This document shows, piece by piece, positions 35,362 to 45,221 of a stretch of DNA of 64,000 nt. Below the pieces are notes generated by a model. It worked only from the letters and a program-made list of their open reading frames with translations, was not told the DNA's origin and searched no databases. The position numbers and the translations under genes were made by a program. Origin of the DNA: Pseudarthrobacter enclensis (GTDB lineage: Bacteria > Actinomycetota > Actinomycetes > Actinomycetales > Micrococcaceae). The stretch covers positions 1 through 64,000 of the forward strand of contig NZ_JAUSRE010000004.1 of assembly GCF_030811655.1 (NCBI RefSeq), written 5' to 3'. The stretch's first letter is position 1. Each line of letters starts with the position of its first letter.

Positions 35362-36866
35362 TTGGACTCCTCAACAGGTGAAGGTTCGACGACGGCGGGA
35401 GAAGCTTCGGCGGCGGGTCCGGCAGGTGCCGATTCAGGCTGTTCTGCCCACCAGCGGAGCAGGCGCGCCTCTGCTTCCTCCGTGGGCAACGGTCCGTGTT
35501 CCATCCGCTCGTTGAGGAGGAACTTGTAGGCGCGCCCCACGACCGGCCCGGGCTTCAGATCCAGCAGGGCCATGATCCTGGCGCCGTCCAGGTCCGGGCG
35601 CACCGCGTCCAGAGATTCCTGTTCGCGCAGTGCCGCGATTCGCGATTCCAGGTCGTCGTAAGCAAAAGCCAGGCGTTCCGCCTTGCGCTGGTTGCGGGTG
35701 GTGACATCTGAGCGGGTGAGCCGATGCAGGCGTTCCAGCAGGGGACCGGCGTCGGTGACGTAGCGACGCACGGCGGAGTCGCTCCAGCCGGCGTCGCCGT
35801 AGCCATAGAAGCGCATGTGGAGTTCCACCAGCCGCGCCACGGCCTTAGTGGTGTCATTGTCGAACCGCAGCGCCTTCATCCTCTTCGTGGTGAGCTTGGC
35901 GCCCACCATGTCGTGGTGGCGGAAGCTCACGGCGCCGCCCGGTTCGAATCGGCGCGTCGCCGGTTTCCCGACGTCGTGCATTAACGCCGCAAAACGGAGA
36001 ACGAAGTCTGGCCCGGGCACGGGGCCTTCGGCGTCCGTTTCCAGTTCAGCCGCCTGTTCCAGGACCTGGAGGGAATGCTGGTAGACGTCCTTGTGCCGGT
36101 GGTGCTCGTCGGATTCAAGGCGGAGGGCTGATACTTCCGGCAGCACGTGCTCTGCCAGCCCCGTCTCGACCAGCAGGTCGATTCCTGTCCGCGGCCGGGC
36201 GCCGCACACCAGCTTGACCAGTTCGTCCCGCACCCGCTCCGCGGAAATGATCCTGATGCGGTCCGCCATGCCCGTCATGGCATCCCGGACGTCGTCGCGG
36301 ACTGAAACCCCCAACTGTGCAGCGAAGCGGGCGGCCCGCATCATGCGCAGCGGGTCATCGGAGAAGGATGCCTCCGGCGCGCCGGGCGTGGCCAGCACTG
36401 ACGCGTGGAGATCCCGCACGCCCCCGAAAGGGTCCACCAACTCCATGGAGGGCAGCCTCAGCGCCATGGCATTGATGGTGAAGTCGCGGCGCTGCAGGTC
36501 ATCCGTCAGGGAGGAACCGAATGCCACCACCGGTTTGCGGGAATCGGGATCGTAGGCTTCGGCCCGGTAGGTGGTGATCTCGATCTGGAAGCCGGCCTTG
36601 CGCATGCCGATGGTGCCGAACGCCCGGCCGATCTCCCAGAAGTTGTCCGCCCACTTCTTGATCAGTGCAACGGTCTGGTCAGGGGTGGCGTCGGTGGTGA
36701 AGTCCAGGTCCGGGGACGTCCGGCCCAGGAACAGGTCGCGCACGGGACCGCCCACCAAAGACAGCTCGTGGCCGGCGTCCACGAAGCGCTGTCCGAGCTC
36801 GAGGACCACGGGATCCACGGTGAAATCGACAGTGTGGGTATCAATCTTGCGTTGTGCGTGCGACAT
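35358..36866 (-). CDS. cca: CCA-adding enzyme / tRNA nucleotidyltransferase (PcnB family)
   Basis: A 502-residue class II tRNA nucleotidyltransferase that adds or repairs the 3' CCA end. LVGGPVRDLFLGRTSPDLDFTT is the classic head: GGxVRD plus the catalytic DxD. RRDFTINAMAL is the flexible loop motif that follows, and the ADRIRIISAERVRDEL region lies in the neck. An HD domain (LMHDVGKPATR, then FRHHDMVGA) follows, as in many actinobacterial members, and may remove phosphates. The C-terminal 30 residues are proline- and alanine-rich. AAGGAAC precedes the ATG at 36866. It is divergent from the Nudix gene, and the 160 bp between them hold both promoters. Confidence 0.92.
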   Translation of the reverse strand: MSHAQRKIDTHTVDFTVDPVVLELGQRFVDAGHELSLVGGPVRDLFLGRTSPDLDFTTDATPDQTVALIKKWADNFWEIGRAFGTIGMRKAGFQIEITTYRAEAYDPDSRKPVVAFGSSLTDDLQRRDFTINAMALRLPSMELVDPFGGVRDLHASVLATPGAPEASFSDDPLRMMRAARFAAQLGVSVRDDVRDAMTGMADRIRIISAERVRDELVKLVCGARPRTGIDLLVETGLAEHVLPEVSALRLESDEHHRHKDVYQHSLQVLEQAAELETDAEGPVPGPDFVLRFAALMHDVGKPATRRFEPGGAVSFRHHDMVGAKLTTKRMKALRFDNDTTKAVARLVELHMRFYGYGDAGWSDSAVRRYVTDAGPLLERLHRLTRSDVTTRNQRKAERLAFAYDDLESRIAALREQESLDAVRPDLDGARIMALLDLKPGPVVGRAYKFLLNERMEHGPLPTEEAEARLLRWWAEQPESAPAGPAAEASPAVVEPSPVEESK

Positions 36867-37026
36867 AGTTCCTTAAGCTTGGCAGAAACCTGCGCCCTGG
36901 CAGTCCAAAAAGGCGTCACGATCCGCGCTGATTGGCCTTCCCTTCCGGAAAGTACGTCATATCCCGTCCATGTTGGTGTCATGTTCCGGTCATCACGGGA
37001 GGGCAACAGTCGTTAGAGTGGACCTC

Positions 37027-37575
37027 ATGGCCCATCCAGTACCGAGCGCTCCAGGCAGGAGGACAAACGCACCATTGCCGTCGGCAATCGGGGCGCACGT
37101 TGCCCCTGCCCAGCAATCGGCGCCGGCGTCGCTGCCCACAGTGGAGGAAGTCTCCGCCGGCGGCGTTGTGGTGGACACATCCGACGCCGAACTGAGGGTG
37201 GCGATCATCGCCCGCCTTAACAGGGGCGGACGCCTCGAGTGGTGCCTTCCCAAGGGCCACCCGGAGGGCGAGGAAAACAACGAACAGGCCGCGGTCCGGG
37301 AAGTTGCCGAGGAAACGGGCATCGAGGGCGTCATCCTGGCGCCACTGGGCAGCATCGACTACTGGTTCACGGTAAGCGGCCACCGGGTCCACAAGACAGT
37401 GCACCATTACCTCCTGCGGGCCACGGGCGGCGAACTCACCATTGAGAACGACCCCGACCAGGAAGCCGTGGATGTGGCCTGGGTGCCCATCCAGGAGCTG
37501 GCGCGGAAGCTGTCCTTCCCCAACGAACGCCGCATCGCGGACCTGGCCCGCGAAGTCCTGCCCGGGCACCTTTAA
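37027..37575 (+). CDS. Nudix hydrolase
   Basis: A 182-residue hydrolase of nucleoside diphosphate-linked compounds. The Nudix box is GHPEGEENNEQAAVREVAEE plus TGI, matching G-x5-E-x7-R-E-U-x-E-E-x-G-U, near residues 78-100. The first 45 residues are Pro/Ala-rich and probably disordered. The ATG at 37027 is preferred over open codons upstream because it begins the natural N-terminus. Next to cca and murJ in actinobacteria, this gene is often the MutT-like member of the conserved cluster; its substrate is not known. It is 51 bp upstream of murJ and in the same direction. Confidence 0.88.
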   Translation: MAHPVPSAPGRRTNAPLPSAIGAHVAPAQQSAPASLPTVEEVSAGGVVVDTSDAELRVAIIARLNRGGRLEWCLPKGHPEGEENNEQAAVREVAEETGIEGVILAPLGSIDYWFTVSGHRVHKTVHHYLLRATGGELTIENDPDQEAVDVAWVPIQELARKLSFPNERRIADLAREVLPGHL

Positions 37576-37626
37576 GCCCGGACGCCGCCGTCGTCATTGC
37601 GGTGTTATGTGCGCACGGGTGAGACG

Positions 37627-39777
37627 ATGAAGTCGATGTCAGCTACCAACTTTCCTTCCGACCGGTCCAGCCGACCCGATGACGCGGCGCCCGACGGCGT
37701 GCCCCCGGAGCCGGCGGCTCCGGACGTTTCCCAGCCCGCCGCCACAGGCGTGAGCGAGACGCGGTCCAGCGCCATCATGGCTGCCGGCACGCTGGTTTCG
37801 CGCTTCCTGGGCTTCGGCAAGACATGGATGCTCGGCACCGCCCTGGGCCTTGGCTCCACGGTCAATGACACGTTCATCAACGCCAACAACCTGCCAAACC
37901 TGATCTTCCTCCTGGTGGCGGGCGGCGTGTTCAACGCCGTGCTGGTCCCGCAGATCATCAAGGCGAGCAAGGCTCCAGACAGGGGAGCGGACTACATCAG
38001 CCGGCTGCTGACGCTGGCTGTCCTGCTCCTGTTCGGCCTGACGGCGCTGGTCACCCTGGCGGCACCAGGGGTCATCGAACTGACAACCCAGGGCTACTCA
38101 CCGCAACAGAAGGCCCTGGCCGTCACCTTCGCGTTCTGGTGCCTGCCACAGATCTTCTTCTACGGCCTCTACGCGTTGCTGACGCAGGTGCTGAACGCCA
38201 ACGGTGCCTTCGGCCCCGCCATGTGGGCGCCCATCCTGAACAACGTGGTCGCCATCGCAGGGCTGGGCATGTTCATCTGGATCTTCGGCACAAACGAGGC
38301 CAACGCCCACACAATCGATAACTGGGGATCGAGCCAGACACTGCTGGTGGCCGGGTTCTCCACCATCGGCGTACTGTCCCAGACCGCCATCCTGCTGGTC
38401 CCGGTCTTCCGGCTGAAGCTCGGACTACGGCCCAGGTTCGGCTGGCGCGGCGTGGGACTGGGCCACGCTGCCCGGCTGAGCGTGTGGACGCTCCTGACGG
38501 CCGCCGTCGGGCAACTGGCCTTCCTGTACGTCATGCGCATCGCCACCATTCCAGGCGCCGAACGCATCCGGCTGCAGGAGGCGGGGGACCCCTCCGCCTA
38601 CGCCCTTCCGGGCAACGCGGTCCTTGAGGTGGCCAGCCAGCTGTACCTGCTGCCGCACTCTATTATTGCCCTGTCCCTGGCCACCGTGCTGTTCAACCGG
38701 ATGACCCGTGCCTCGCAGGAAGGCAACCGTGCCGAACTGCGCGACGCCCTGTCGCACGGACTGCGGACCATGGCCGTAGCCACCGTGTTCGGCGCCCTGG
38801 CCCTGTTTGCCCTGGCCGGTCCGCTGGGCATGTTCTTCTCTGGCGGCAGCAGGCAGGACGGGGTCATGCTCGCCCAGACGCTCACCATCCTGGCCCTCAG
38901 CACGCCCTTCATGAGCGCCAACTTCATGATGTCCCGGGTGTTCTATGCCAACGAGGACGCCCGCACCCCCTTCTATGTGCAGCTGCTGCTCGCGGTGGTC
39001 TACGTAGTCGGTGCCTTCGCCATCCAGTTCCTGCCTGTAGGCCAGATCATCTACGCCATCGCCATCCTCTATATGGTGGGCAACATCCTCTCCGTGGTCA
39101 TCAGCGCGTTCTTCCTGCGGCGAATGCTGGGCCACCTGGACGGCGCGCGGATTGCCAACTCATACATCCGGATGGGCTACGCGGCACTGGGATCTGCGAT
39201 TGCCGGGGCGGGCGCGCTCTGGCTGATGGGCAGCTACAACCCGAACGGCTTCGCGTGGCAGAACCGCATTACTGCGCTCGTGACGCTCGTCGTGGTCGGG
39301 CCCGTCATGCTGGCCGTCTACTTTGTCCTCCTCAGGCTTTTCCGCGTCTCCGAGCTCAGCGACATGCTCCGGCCCCTGCTGGGCAGGCTTGGCCGCGGCG
39401 GAGGGGCGCCTGCACCGGAAGCCGGGGACGCGCTGTCGTCCGCTCCTGCCAACGGAGCGGACGGGGACCGCGGGCAGCGTCCTGAACGTGCCACAACGTC
39501 CGTGGACACTGGCCTGATTCCCCGGATCTCCGGGGAATTTGATGCCGTTTCCTTCCGTGCGGGGCCGGATCCGGAGCGTGGTGCCCGCCGTCCGGAAGCG
39601 TACGACGCCGGCGCGCAGCACGGTGACGATGGCGCCTACCTGCCGGGTGAGGACCAGCCCAGCACTGCACGTGGGGGCTTGCTCAGCGAACAAATTCCGC
39701 TTCCTGGGCGCCGCACGTACCAGGGGAAGGCCGGGGAAAACCCGTATTTCAAGTCCCGGAGCCAGCGCAAAAAGTGA
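37627..39777 (+). CDS. murJ: lipid II flippase MurJ (MviN)
   Basis: A 716-residue polytopic protein of the MOP superfamily that flips lipid II during peptidoglycan synthesis. After a 50-residue hydrophilic tail, SSAIMAAGTLVSRFLGFGKTWML and NDTFINANNLPNLIFLLVAGGVFNAVLVP are the conserved first helices of MurJ. About fourteen helices run to residue 565. The last 150 residues are hydrophilic and low in complexity. In mycobacteria the same position holds a pseudokinase domain, but here the next gene supplies that part. The start at 37627 is chosen for the GGTGAG upstream; TTG/ATG codons before it extend the frame slightly. Confidence 0.93.
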   Translation: MKSMSATNFPSDRSSRPDDAAPDGVPPEPAAPDVSQPAATGVSETRSSAIMAAGTLVSRFLGFGKTWMLGTALGLGSTVNDTFINANNLPNLIFLLVAGGVFNAVLVPQIIKASKAPDRGADYISRLLTLAVLLLFGLTALVTLAAPGVIELTTQGYSPQQKALAVTFAFWCLPQIFFYGLYALLTQVLNANGAFGPAMWAPILNNVVAIAGLGMFIWIFGTNEANAHTIDNWGSSQTLLVAGFSTIGVLSQTAILLVPVFRLKLGLRPRFGWRGVGLGHAARLSVWTLLTAAVGQLAFLYVMRIATIPGAERIRLQEAGDPSAYALPGNAVLEVASQLYLLPHSIIALSLATVLFNRMTRASQEGNRAELRDALSHGLRTMAVATVFGALALFALAGPLGMFFSGGSRQDGVMLAQTLTILALSTPFMSANFMMSRVFYANEDARTPFYVQLLLAVVYVVGAFAIQFLPVGQIIYAIAILYMVGNILSVVISAFFLRRMLGHLDGARIANSYIRMGYAALGSAIAGAGALWLMGSYNPNGFAWQNRITALVTLVVVGPVMLAVYFVLLRLFRVSELSDMLRPLLGRLGRGGGAPAPEAGDALSSAPANGADGDRGQRPERATTSVDTGLIPRISGEFDAVSFRAGPDPERGARRPEAYDAGAQHGDDGAYLPGEDQPSTARGGLLSEQIPLPGRRTYQGKAGENPYFKSRSQRKK

Positions 39778-39930
39778 CTCCGGTGCCCGTCTTCTCCACA
39801 GCCGCGCGGGGCGGATCGGCTAGGATCGAACAGGTACAGGGGTAGTTGCATTCAGGGTGGGCCGTCCGCGGCGCCTGAACGGCGGTTGCATCATCGAGGC
39901 CGGCAATCCCGGACAGTCTAGGAGGAACAC
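39778..39930 (+). promoter_or_regulatory. gap with putative -10 before the pseudokinase-like gene
   Basis: TAGGAT at 39821-39826 resembles a -10 hexamer, but no convincing -35 element is at the expected distance. The gene that follows has a very good ribosome binding site (AGGAGG). A separate promoter is therefore plausible but not certain. Confidence 0.35.
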
Positions 39931-41643
39931 GTGTCCAACCCGATCGATGTCGGATCAGTACTGGGCGGCCGCTACAAGGTCACCGCCACAGTGTTGACCT
40001 CGCATGACCACGATCTGGTGCTGGACGGTGTGGACCAGGTCCTCAACCGCCCGGTCAGCATCCTGGTTGCCGGACCGGAGAACACTGAACAGGTTGCCCA
40101 GAGCGCCCGCGAGGTTGCCACCGGCGAACGCCGCGGGACTGTGCAGGTCCTGGACCTCGGCGTTACTGAGGATGCCACCTACCTCATCACCAACCACACA
40201 TCCGCAGCGGATCTGCTGGACCTGGTGGTCGCACCCAATCCGCCTTACGTGGAGCCCTTCTTCACGGACACCCTGGGCAGTGAAATTTTTGGGCAGCCGC
40301 GGTCGCACGAGCCTGAGCCCTACGACGAGGAAGACCACGTCGAGGCTGGTTACATCAACTACGCCGATTCACACCCCAGCCAGGTTGATCCTTACCCTTC
40401 CGCTCCGCCCCTGCCGCCCGGGGCCGCCCATCGTCCCGCTGCCCGGCAGCCGGCTCCGCAGGTTTCCACGCAGGGCCGTACCGGTTCCGCGGCTGCGGCG
40501 GCTGCCGGTGCTGCCGCCGTTGGCGGTGCTGCGGCCTCAGTTGGTTCGGCTACCGGCCTTTCTGCTGGTGCCAAGGCAGGATCCGGTGCGTCCCGGGTTG
40601 ATCCCGACGCAACCGCCGCCCAGCCCATAGCGGAGGGCGCTGCATCGCCCTCCCCGCGGGGAGGCTCCGCAGACGTGGACACGGGGCCCAACGACACGGC
40701 TGCTGCTGCCACCCAGGCCCAGCCGGCCGTTCAGTCGGACCCGTCCACCCAGGCCCAGCCGTCCGCGCAACCGTCCGCGCACGAACAGAAGCCGAAGGTT
40801 TCCCTGTGGTCCGAGGACGACTACGCGCAGACCGTGGACCAGGACCACTACGGGGACAATGAGGACGCCCCGCAGGAGGTACGCCCGGTCCAGGGTAAAT
40901 CCGCTCTCTTCGCCCGTGCGGCAGCACCCGCCGCAGCAGGGGTCTCCTTCGCAGACCGCGATGATTACGACGACGACCACGACGAGCCCGAAGGGCAGCC
41001 CCGGTCCATGCGGTGGCTGGTAGGCGGACTTCTGGCTGTAGTTCTGATCGCTGGCCTGATCTTCGCCGTCACCAACCTGGGCAGCCTCTTCAAATCAGAA
41101 CCCCAGGCCAACCCTCCGGCTGCTCCGGCCACCACCAACGGTGCGCAGGCTTCTGCACCGGCAACGCAGGCAGCTCCGTCAAAACCGCCCGTAGTTCCGC
41201 CCGTCATCGAGAGCGTGACCCGGCAAGGTAACTTCGATTTCGCAGCCACCTTTGATGGCGACCTGGTCAAGGCGTACGACGGCAATGCGGCCAGCTACTG
41301 GTCCGACATGGAGTTTGCCACGGAGAACTGGGGTGGCTTGGCCCCGCAGGGCGTCCCGCTCGTGGTGAAGCTGAAGAGCCCGTCCACTATTTCGTCCATC
41401 ACACTTTCACAGCTGGGGGGATCCGGCGGCAACATCACGGTTTACACCAATGACAAGCCTTCCACCGACGGTGCCAAGGTTGTGGGCTCCAACAGCTTCA
41501 CCTCCACGGACCTCAATATGCCCCTGGCAGAACCCGTGCAGGCACAGTATGTAATTATCTCGATCAACTCCCTCCCCAAGCTGGCGGCTCCGAAAACCCG
41601 TTACGGCTACGGAATCCGCTTGGCTGAGATCAAGGTCCAGTAG
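39931..41643 (+). CDS. pseudokinase-like membrane protein with C-terminal discoidin-like domain
   Basis: A 570-residue single-pass protein. Residues 1-105 (VGSVLGGRYKVTATVLTS) look like the N-lobe of a Ser/Thr kinase fold, yet no HRD or DFG motif follows. A Pro/Ala/Ser-rich linker covers about 130-345. A membrane helix at about 357-378 (LVGGLLAVVLIAGLIFAV) leads to an external region and a C-terminal beta-sandwich (about 425-570, starting IESVTRQGNFDFAATFDGD and ending RLAEIKV) of the discoidin/F5-8C style. In mycobacteria MviN carries a fused pseudokinase and carbohydrate-binding domain with this layout; here the part is encoded separately after murJ. The GTG start at 39931 has AGGAGG six bases upstream. 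Function in murein control is inference. Confidence 0.75.
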   Translation: MSNPIDVGSVLGGRYKVTATVLTSHDHDLVLDGVDQVLNRPVSILVAGPENTEQVAQSAREVATGERRGTVQVLDLGVTEDATYLITNHTSAADLLDLVVAPNPPYVEPFFTDTLGSEIFGQPRSHEPEPYDEEDHVEAGYINYADSHPSQVDPYPSAPPLPPGAAHRPAARQPAPQVSTQGRTGSAAAAAAGAAAVGGAAASVGSATGLSAGAKAGSGASRVDPDATAAQPIAEGAASPSPRGGSADVDTGPNDTAAAATQAQPAVQSDPSTQAQPSAQPSAHEQKPKVSLWSEDDYAQTVDQDHYGDNEDAPQEVRPVQGKSALFARAAAPAAAGVSFADRDDYDDDHDEPEGQPRSMRWLVGGLLAVVLIAGLIFAVTNLGSLFKSEPQANPPAAPATTNGAQASAPATQAAPSKPPVVPPVIESVTRQGNFDFAATFDGDLVKAYDGNAASYWSDMEFATENWGGLAPQGVPLVVKLKSPSTISSITLSQLGGSGGNITVYTNDKPSTDGAKVVGSNSFTSTDLNMPLAEPVQAQYVIISINSLPKLAAPKTRYGYGIRLAEIKVQ

Positions 41644-41783
41644 CCCCTCCTTTCCCCAGCACATGTGACTGCAGCAGATCACTGTTGCCGTGAGTTCATA
41701 CGCAGCAGGTATGTACTCTGGAAAGTGCGTCCCGCGGCGGCCGGTCCTCGGCCTTGCCCAGTGGTGCACCGTGCCCGGGCGTT

Positions 41784-41809
41784 GGAATATTCAGCATACG
41801 GACATAGTT
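41784..41809 (+). promoter_or_regulatory. SigH/SigR-type promoter of trxB-trxA
   Basis: GGAAT at 41784-41788 and GTT at 41807-41809 are separated by 18 bases. This is the consensus for SigR of Streptomyces and SigH of mycobacteria, which drive thioredoxin genes under thiol-oxidative stress. The element lies 60 bp before the GTG of trxB. It predicts induction by disulfide stress. Confidence 0.75.
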
Positions 41810-41868
41810 GTCACATGTGCCCGGCCTCCACGGTGGGGCGAGTCGGATAAGGAAGAGGTTCACGGTCA

Positions 41869-42825
41869 GTGACCATCGAAGAAAAGACGGCGTCAGACGT
41901 TCGAGACGTCATCATTGTGGGCTCAGGCCCGGCGGGCTACACAGCAGCTGTCTACACCGCCAGGGCAAACCTCAAGCCTCTACTGTTGGCTGGGTCTGTG
42001 ACCGCCGGCGGCGAGCTGATGAATACCACGGACGTGGAGAACTATCCGGGGTTCCCGGAGGGAATCATGGGTCCGGACCTCATGGAAAACTTCGAGAAGC
42101 AGGCCGCACGCTTTGGCACTGAAATCCAGTTCGAAGATGTAACCGGCGTCGATTTGGAGGGCCCGGTCAAGACTGTCACGATCGCCACGGGGGAGAGCTT
42201 CAGGACCAAGGCAGTCATCCTGTCCACGGGCTCGGCGTACAGGGAGCTGGGCCTGCCCAATGAGAAGCGGCTTTCGGGACACGGCGTCAGCTGGTGCGCA
42301 ACCTGTGACGGTTTCTTTTTCAAAGACCAGGACATTGCAGTCATCGGCGGCGGTGACTCCGCCATGGAAGAGGCCCTCTTCCTCACCAAGTTTGCCAAGT
42401 CTGTCACGGTAGTCCACCGTCGCGCTTCGCTCAAGGCCTCCAAGATCATGGCGGACAGGGCACTGGCGCATGACAAGATCAAGTTCATCTGGAACAGTAC
42501 CGTGGACGATGTATTGGGGACCGACAAGGTAACCGGTCTCCGTTTGAAGAACCTCCTGGACGGCTCCTTGTCCGACCTTGCAGTGACGGGTGTTTTCGTC
42601 GCCATCGGCAACGATCCACGTACCGACCTCGTCAAAGACGTGCTCGAACTGACTGAAGCGGGGACCATCGCGGTGGAGGGCCGAAGTTCCAGGACCAGCC
42701 TCCCCGGTGTTTTCGCTGCCGGCGATGTGGTCGATCCAACCTACCGCCAGGCAATCACGGCCTCAGGCTCTGGTTGTGTGGCCGCCATTGATGTTGAGCA
42801 CTACTTGGCAGACCTGCAGTCCTGA
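41869..42825 (+). CDS. trxB: thioredoxin reductase
   Basis: A 318-residue flavoenzyme that passes electrons from NADPH to thioredoxin. [19 protein letters not shown] binds [12 protein letters not shown] has the redox pair C143 and C146, [15 protein letters not shown] is the NADPH-binding GGGxxA loop, and [15 protein letters not shown] is the C-terminal FAD motif. The start is the GTG at 41869 with GGAAGAGG upstream. It is followed by trxA 40 bp downstream, so the pair is one operon. The 225-bp gap before it contains the SigH/SigR-type promoter. Confidence 0.96.
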   Translation: MTIEEKTASDVRDVIIVGSGPAGYTAAVYTARANLKPLLLAGSVTAGGELMNTTDVENYPGFPEGIMGPDLMENFEKQAARFGTEIQFEDVTGVDLEGPVKTVTIATGESFRTKAVILSTGSAYRELGLPNEKRLSGHGVSWCATCDGFFFKDQDIAVIGGGDSAMEEALFLTKFAKSVTVVHRRASLKASKIMADRALAHDKIKFIWNSTVDDVLGTDKVTGLRLKNLLDGSLSDLAVTGVFVAIGNDPRTDLVKDVLELTEAGTIAVEGRSSRTSLPGVFAAGDVVDPTYRQAITASGSGCVAAIDVEHYLADLQS

Positions 42826-42865
42826 CCAGACTGTGCCGCTATTATCCGAAGAGAAAGATAAGGTT

Positions 42866-43192
42866 ATGAGCAACGCTAAAGATGTAACTGACGCCAGTTT
42901 CAACACGGATGTACTTTCTTCCGAGAAGCCCGTTATTGTTGACTTCTGGGCAGAGTGGTGCGGTCCCTGCCGTAAACTTGGCCCTATCTTGGACGAAATT
43001 TCCGTCGAGTACAGCGAAAAAGTGGACGTCGTCAAGGTCAATGTAGACGATAACCCTGCCATCGCTGCCGAGTATGGGATTACCTCCATCCCTGCCGTTT
43101 ATCTTTTCCAGGGTGGAGAAGTGAAGAACACGGTGATTGGCGCCAAGCCGAAGCAGTTCTTCGAGAAGGAATTCTCTGACGTCCTGTCCTGA
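42866..43192 (+). CDS. trxA: thioredoxin
   Basis: A 108-residue thioredoxin with the canonical WCGPC motif at residues 31-35 (C32 and C35), the cis-proline loop TSIPAVYLF and the start VTDASFNTDVL typical of the family. It reduces disulfides in cytoplasmic proteins using electrons from TrxB. The ATG at 42866 is the standard family start; the longer open frame upstream overlaps trxB. It follows trxB by 40 bp and ends before a strong terminator. Induction together with trxB through the SigH/SigR-type promoter is expected. Confidence 0.96.
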   Translation: MSNAKDVTDASFNTDVLSSEKPVIVDFWAEWCGPCRKLGPILDEISVEYSEKVDVVKVNVDDNPAIAAEYGITSIPAVYLFQGGEVKNTVIGAKPKQFFEKEFSDVLS

Positions 43193-43231
43193 TCAACGTC
43201 CCCCCGCAGGGGAGCAGCGGTCTGCAGCAGT

Positions 43232-43275
43232 AAAGAGGCGGTCATTTCCCCCAGGGATGTGGCCGCCTCTTTGCT
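43232..43275 (+). terminator. rho-independent terminator after trxA
   Basis: AAAGAGGCGG (43232-43241) pairs perfectly with CCGCCTCTTT (43263-43272), a ten-base stem with a 21-base loop. It ends the trxB-trxA operon. The parS-rich non-coding region begins immediately after it. Confidence 0.8.
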
Positions 43276-43360
43276 ATGTCTGTACGTGCCCTTCCTTGGA
43301 CAACTCGCGCCGGCCCGATATGGGGAGGGGTGCCGTGCGCGTCACGCGATGTTCAGATCT

Positions 43361-43374
43361 GTTTCACGTGAAAC
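43361..43374. other. parS site 1
   Basis: A perfect GTTTCACGTGAAAC palindrome, the ParB nucleation site. It lies 86 bp after the trxA terminator and 256 bp before the next site. Confidence 0.95.
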
Positions 43375-43616
43375 AGAGGTTGGGCGCGTCTGGCCAAACT
43401 GCTGTCCAGCTGAGATCTGGAGACGACGATCATCCGGCGCAACCCCTGTGGATCAATAAAGGACCGATCCACGACATCTCCCGCGCAGCCCCAGTCAAAC
43501 GTTGGTCGCACAAACCTCCAACGCGTAGAACCGCGAAGTGAGAGACCATGGATTCGCCCCGCTTCGCACGAAGTATCGAGGACTCTGGTAATCCCAACGT
43601 TCACTCGGGTGATCCT

Positions 43617-43630
43617 GTTTCACGTGAAAC
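43617..43630. other. parS site 2
   Basis: A perfect GTTTCACGTGAAAC palindrome with a T before it and an A after it, the 16-base consensus that also includes the flanks. The next site is 795 bp away. Confidence 0.95.
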
Positions 43631-44411
43631 AGCTACAATTTGAGCCGAGTTCTGCAGCCTGCGCTAAGCAGCAGAACACCCAACTGCCAAGGCGGCATTT
43701 TGCATGGATTGGGCCCCTTCTTGAAGTGAACAGTGTGAAACATCACCTAAAGAGCTTAAGTAGACGCTAGACAATGCAGCTGTACCCCGCTGTGGTCATC
43801 CGCGAAACTCCCGGTACCGCACGGTTTACCGTCTTCTACATACTCGATGAAAGTCCTTTCTCTGGGATTATCCCGGCGAGGAAGCTGCCCTTGAAATACC
43901 CGCCCACATCAGGGGGCCGCGGAACACCAGACCTCTGCAGATAAGTGGGCTGTCTCCTGCGATCTTCAACAACTGCATTGGTGAAAATGGCATAGTGTCC
44001 GCGGGTGCAGCAGTGCCGCCGCCTGTGCCCATGGCTCCAGGATAAGCCAGTAGGTAGCACCGGCCGTCAGGTTTGTTGCATCGAATGTAAGGAAGCCGGC
44101 GACAAATGAGGGCGGCCACGTTGCCCTCATCAAAACCTACGCACTCTCAGCCCCGAATGTAGGCAATGCCGGATAGCACCGTAAACCAAACAGGTACACA
44201 AGCAGATGCTCACCAGGACTTGGTCCTGACATAGCTCGAAGATCTACTATCGGGCGGCCGTCACTAGGGGAAGGGCGGCTGCTGAATTTAGTGACCGCCT
44301 GCTGCTACGTACCCACGGCGAACCCCATCCGTTTGCATGTGGGCCGGTCTATCCCGGGCGATGACCAACTGGCAAATTATCGAGTGCGCACTGTCCCCGA
44401 GAGAAGATCAT

Positions 44412-44425
44412 GTTTCACGTGAAAC
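44412..44425. other. parS site 3
   Basis: A perfect GTTTCACGTGAAAC palindrome. It is 795 bp from site 2 and 810 bp from site 4. Confidence 0.95.
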
Positions 44426-44949
44426 ATTCGCGGTGTGTCTGGACCCCGGACAAAGGGGCATCGGGGGAGCCGGCCCTATCCAACATCTCCTGGGGTTCTG
44501 GGAGCGAGTGCCCGTCATATCCAACTTGGACCAAAATCGGGACCGCGGGACCATAGTTGCTGTGGCAGCCACTAAAGCATTGTCCGACCTTGCATCAAGC
44601 TGCGCTGCGACGTCATTAACGATCGCCATACCTTTCGCGGTACAGCGTGGAAGGGGTGCGCCACCGCGCTGCGACGGCAAGGGGCAAGACATGGGAATGG
44701 TGGGCATTGGCGCTGCCACCCAGCGATCGAACCGACGCACTTGGCTCCCACTTTGTTGGCCGCCAAGCCGGCCACCCGGTCGCGCCCAAGCGAACGCAGC
44801 ACACCCGAAGAGGACACAGCTCCGGGGAAGGCGGGGCAGGGAGCGCAATCGCCGGAGGAACTCGCAGCCACAGTGGGACCCGAGGTTTCTTTGAAATCCA
44901 GGCGATAACGCCAACCGACCTCAATTTGGCCATCCAATCCGGGCGACTT

Positions 44950-45004
44950 CTATCCACACTTTTATCCACAGATGCTTACCGAGATATCCACACCGTTATC
45001 CACA
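44950..45004 (+). other. DnaA-box cluster A
   Basis: Four boxes in the same orientation within 55 bp: CTATCCACA at 44950 (one mismatch), TTATCCACA at 44962, ATATCCACA at 44984 (one mismatch), and TTATCCACA at 44996. Start-to-start spacings are 12, 22 and 12 bp. The two perfect copies match the strong DnaA consensus. A 12-bp pair spacing also occurs in oriC at 54951/54963. There is no AT-rich unwinding-like stretch beside it. Confidence 0.8.
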
Positions 45005-45221
45005 AGCCTTCGCGCCGCCAAACCCCCTAACATGCAGAGCGGCCTGCGTCGCGAAAGCATACTGACCAGTTCAAGTTACACCTCGCTACGCTCCTCCTGC
45101 GCGCGCCTATGTCGTCCGCGTGCTCGTTTGAGCACCAAATTAGCGGGCGTTCATCCATTTACAGGTGACAACCGCGCCAGAGCCAGCCGTATCTGACAGC
45201 GCCGGCCGACTAGGGGCGAAT

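Noticed and set aside
44251..44309. Inverted repeat GGCGG(CCG)TCACTA / TAGTGACCGCC
   Set aside because: The stem needs a bulge and has a loop of about 30 bases; it is not convincing without conservation data.
44337..44914. Opposite 185- and 168-codon ORFs in the parS interval
   Set aside because: Both cross the same parS (read as VSRET on either strand), have no ribosome binding site, and show no protein-like pattern.
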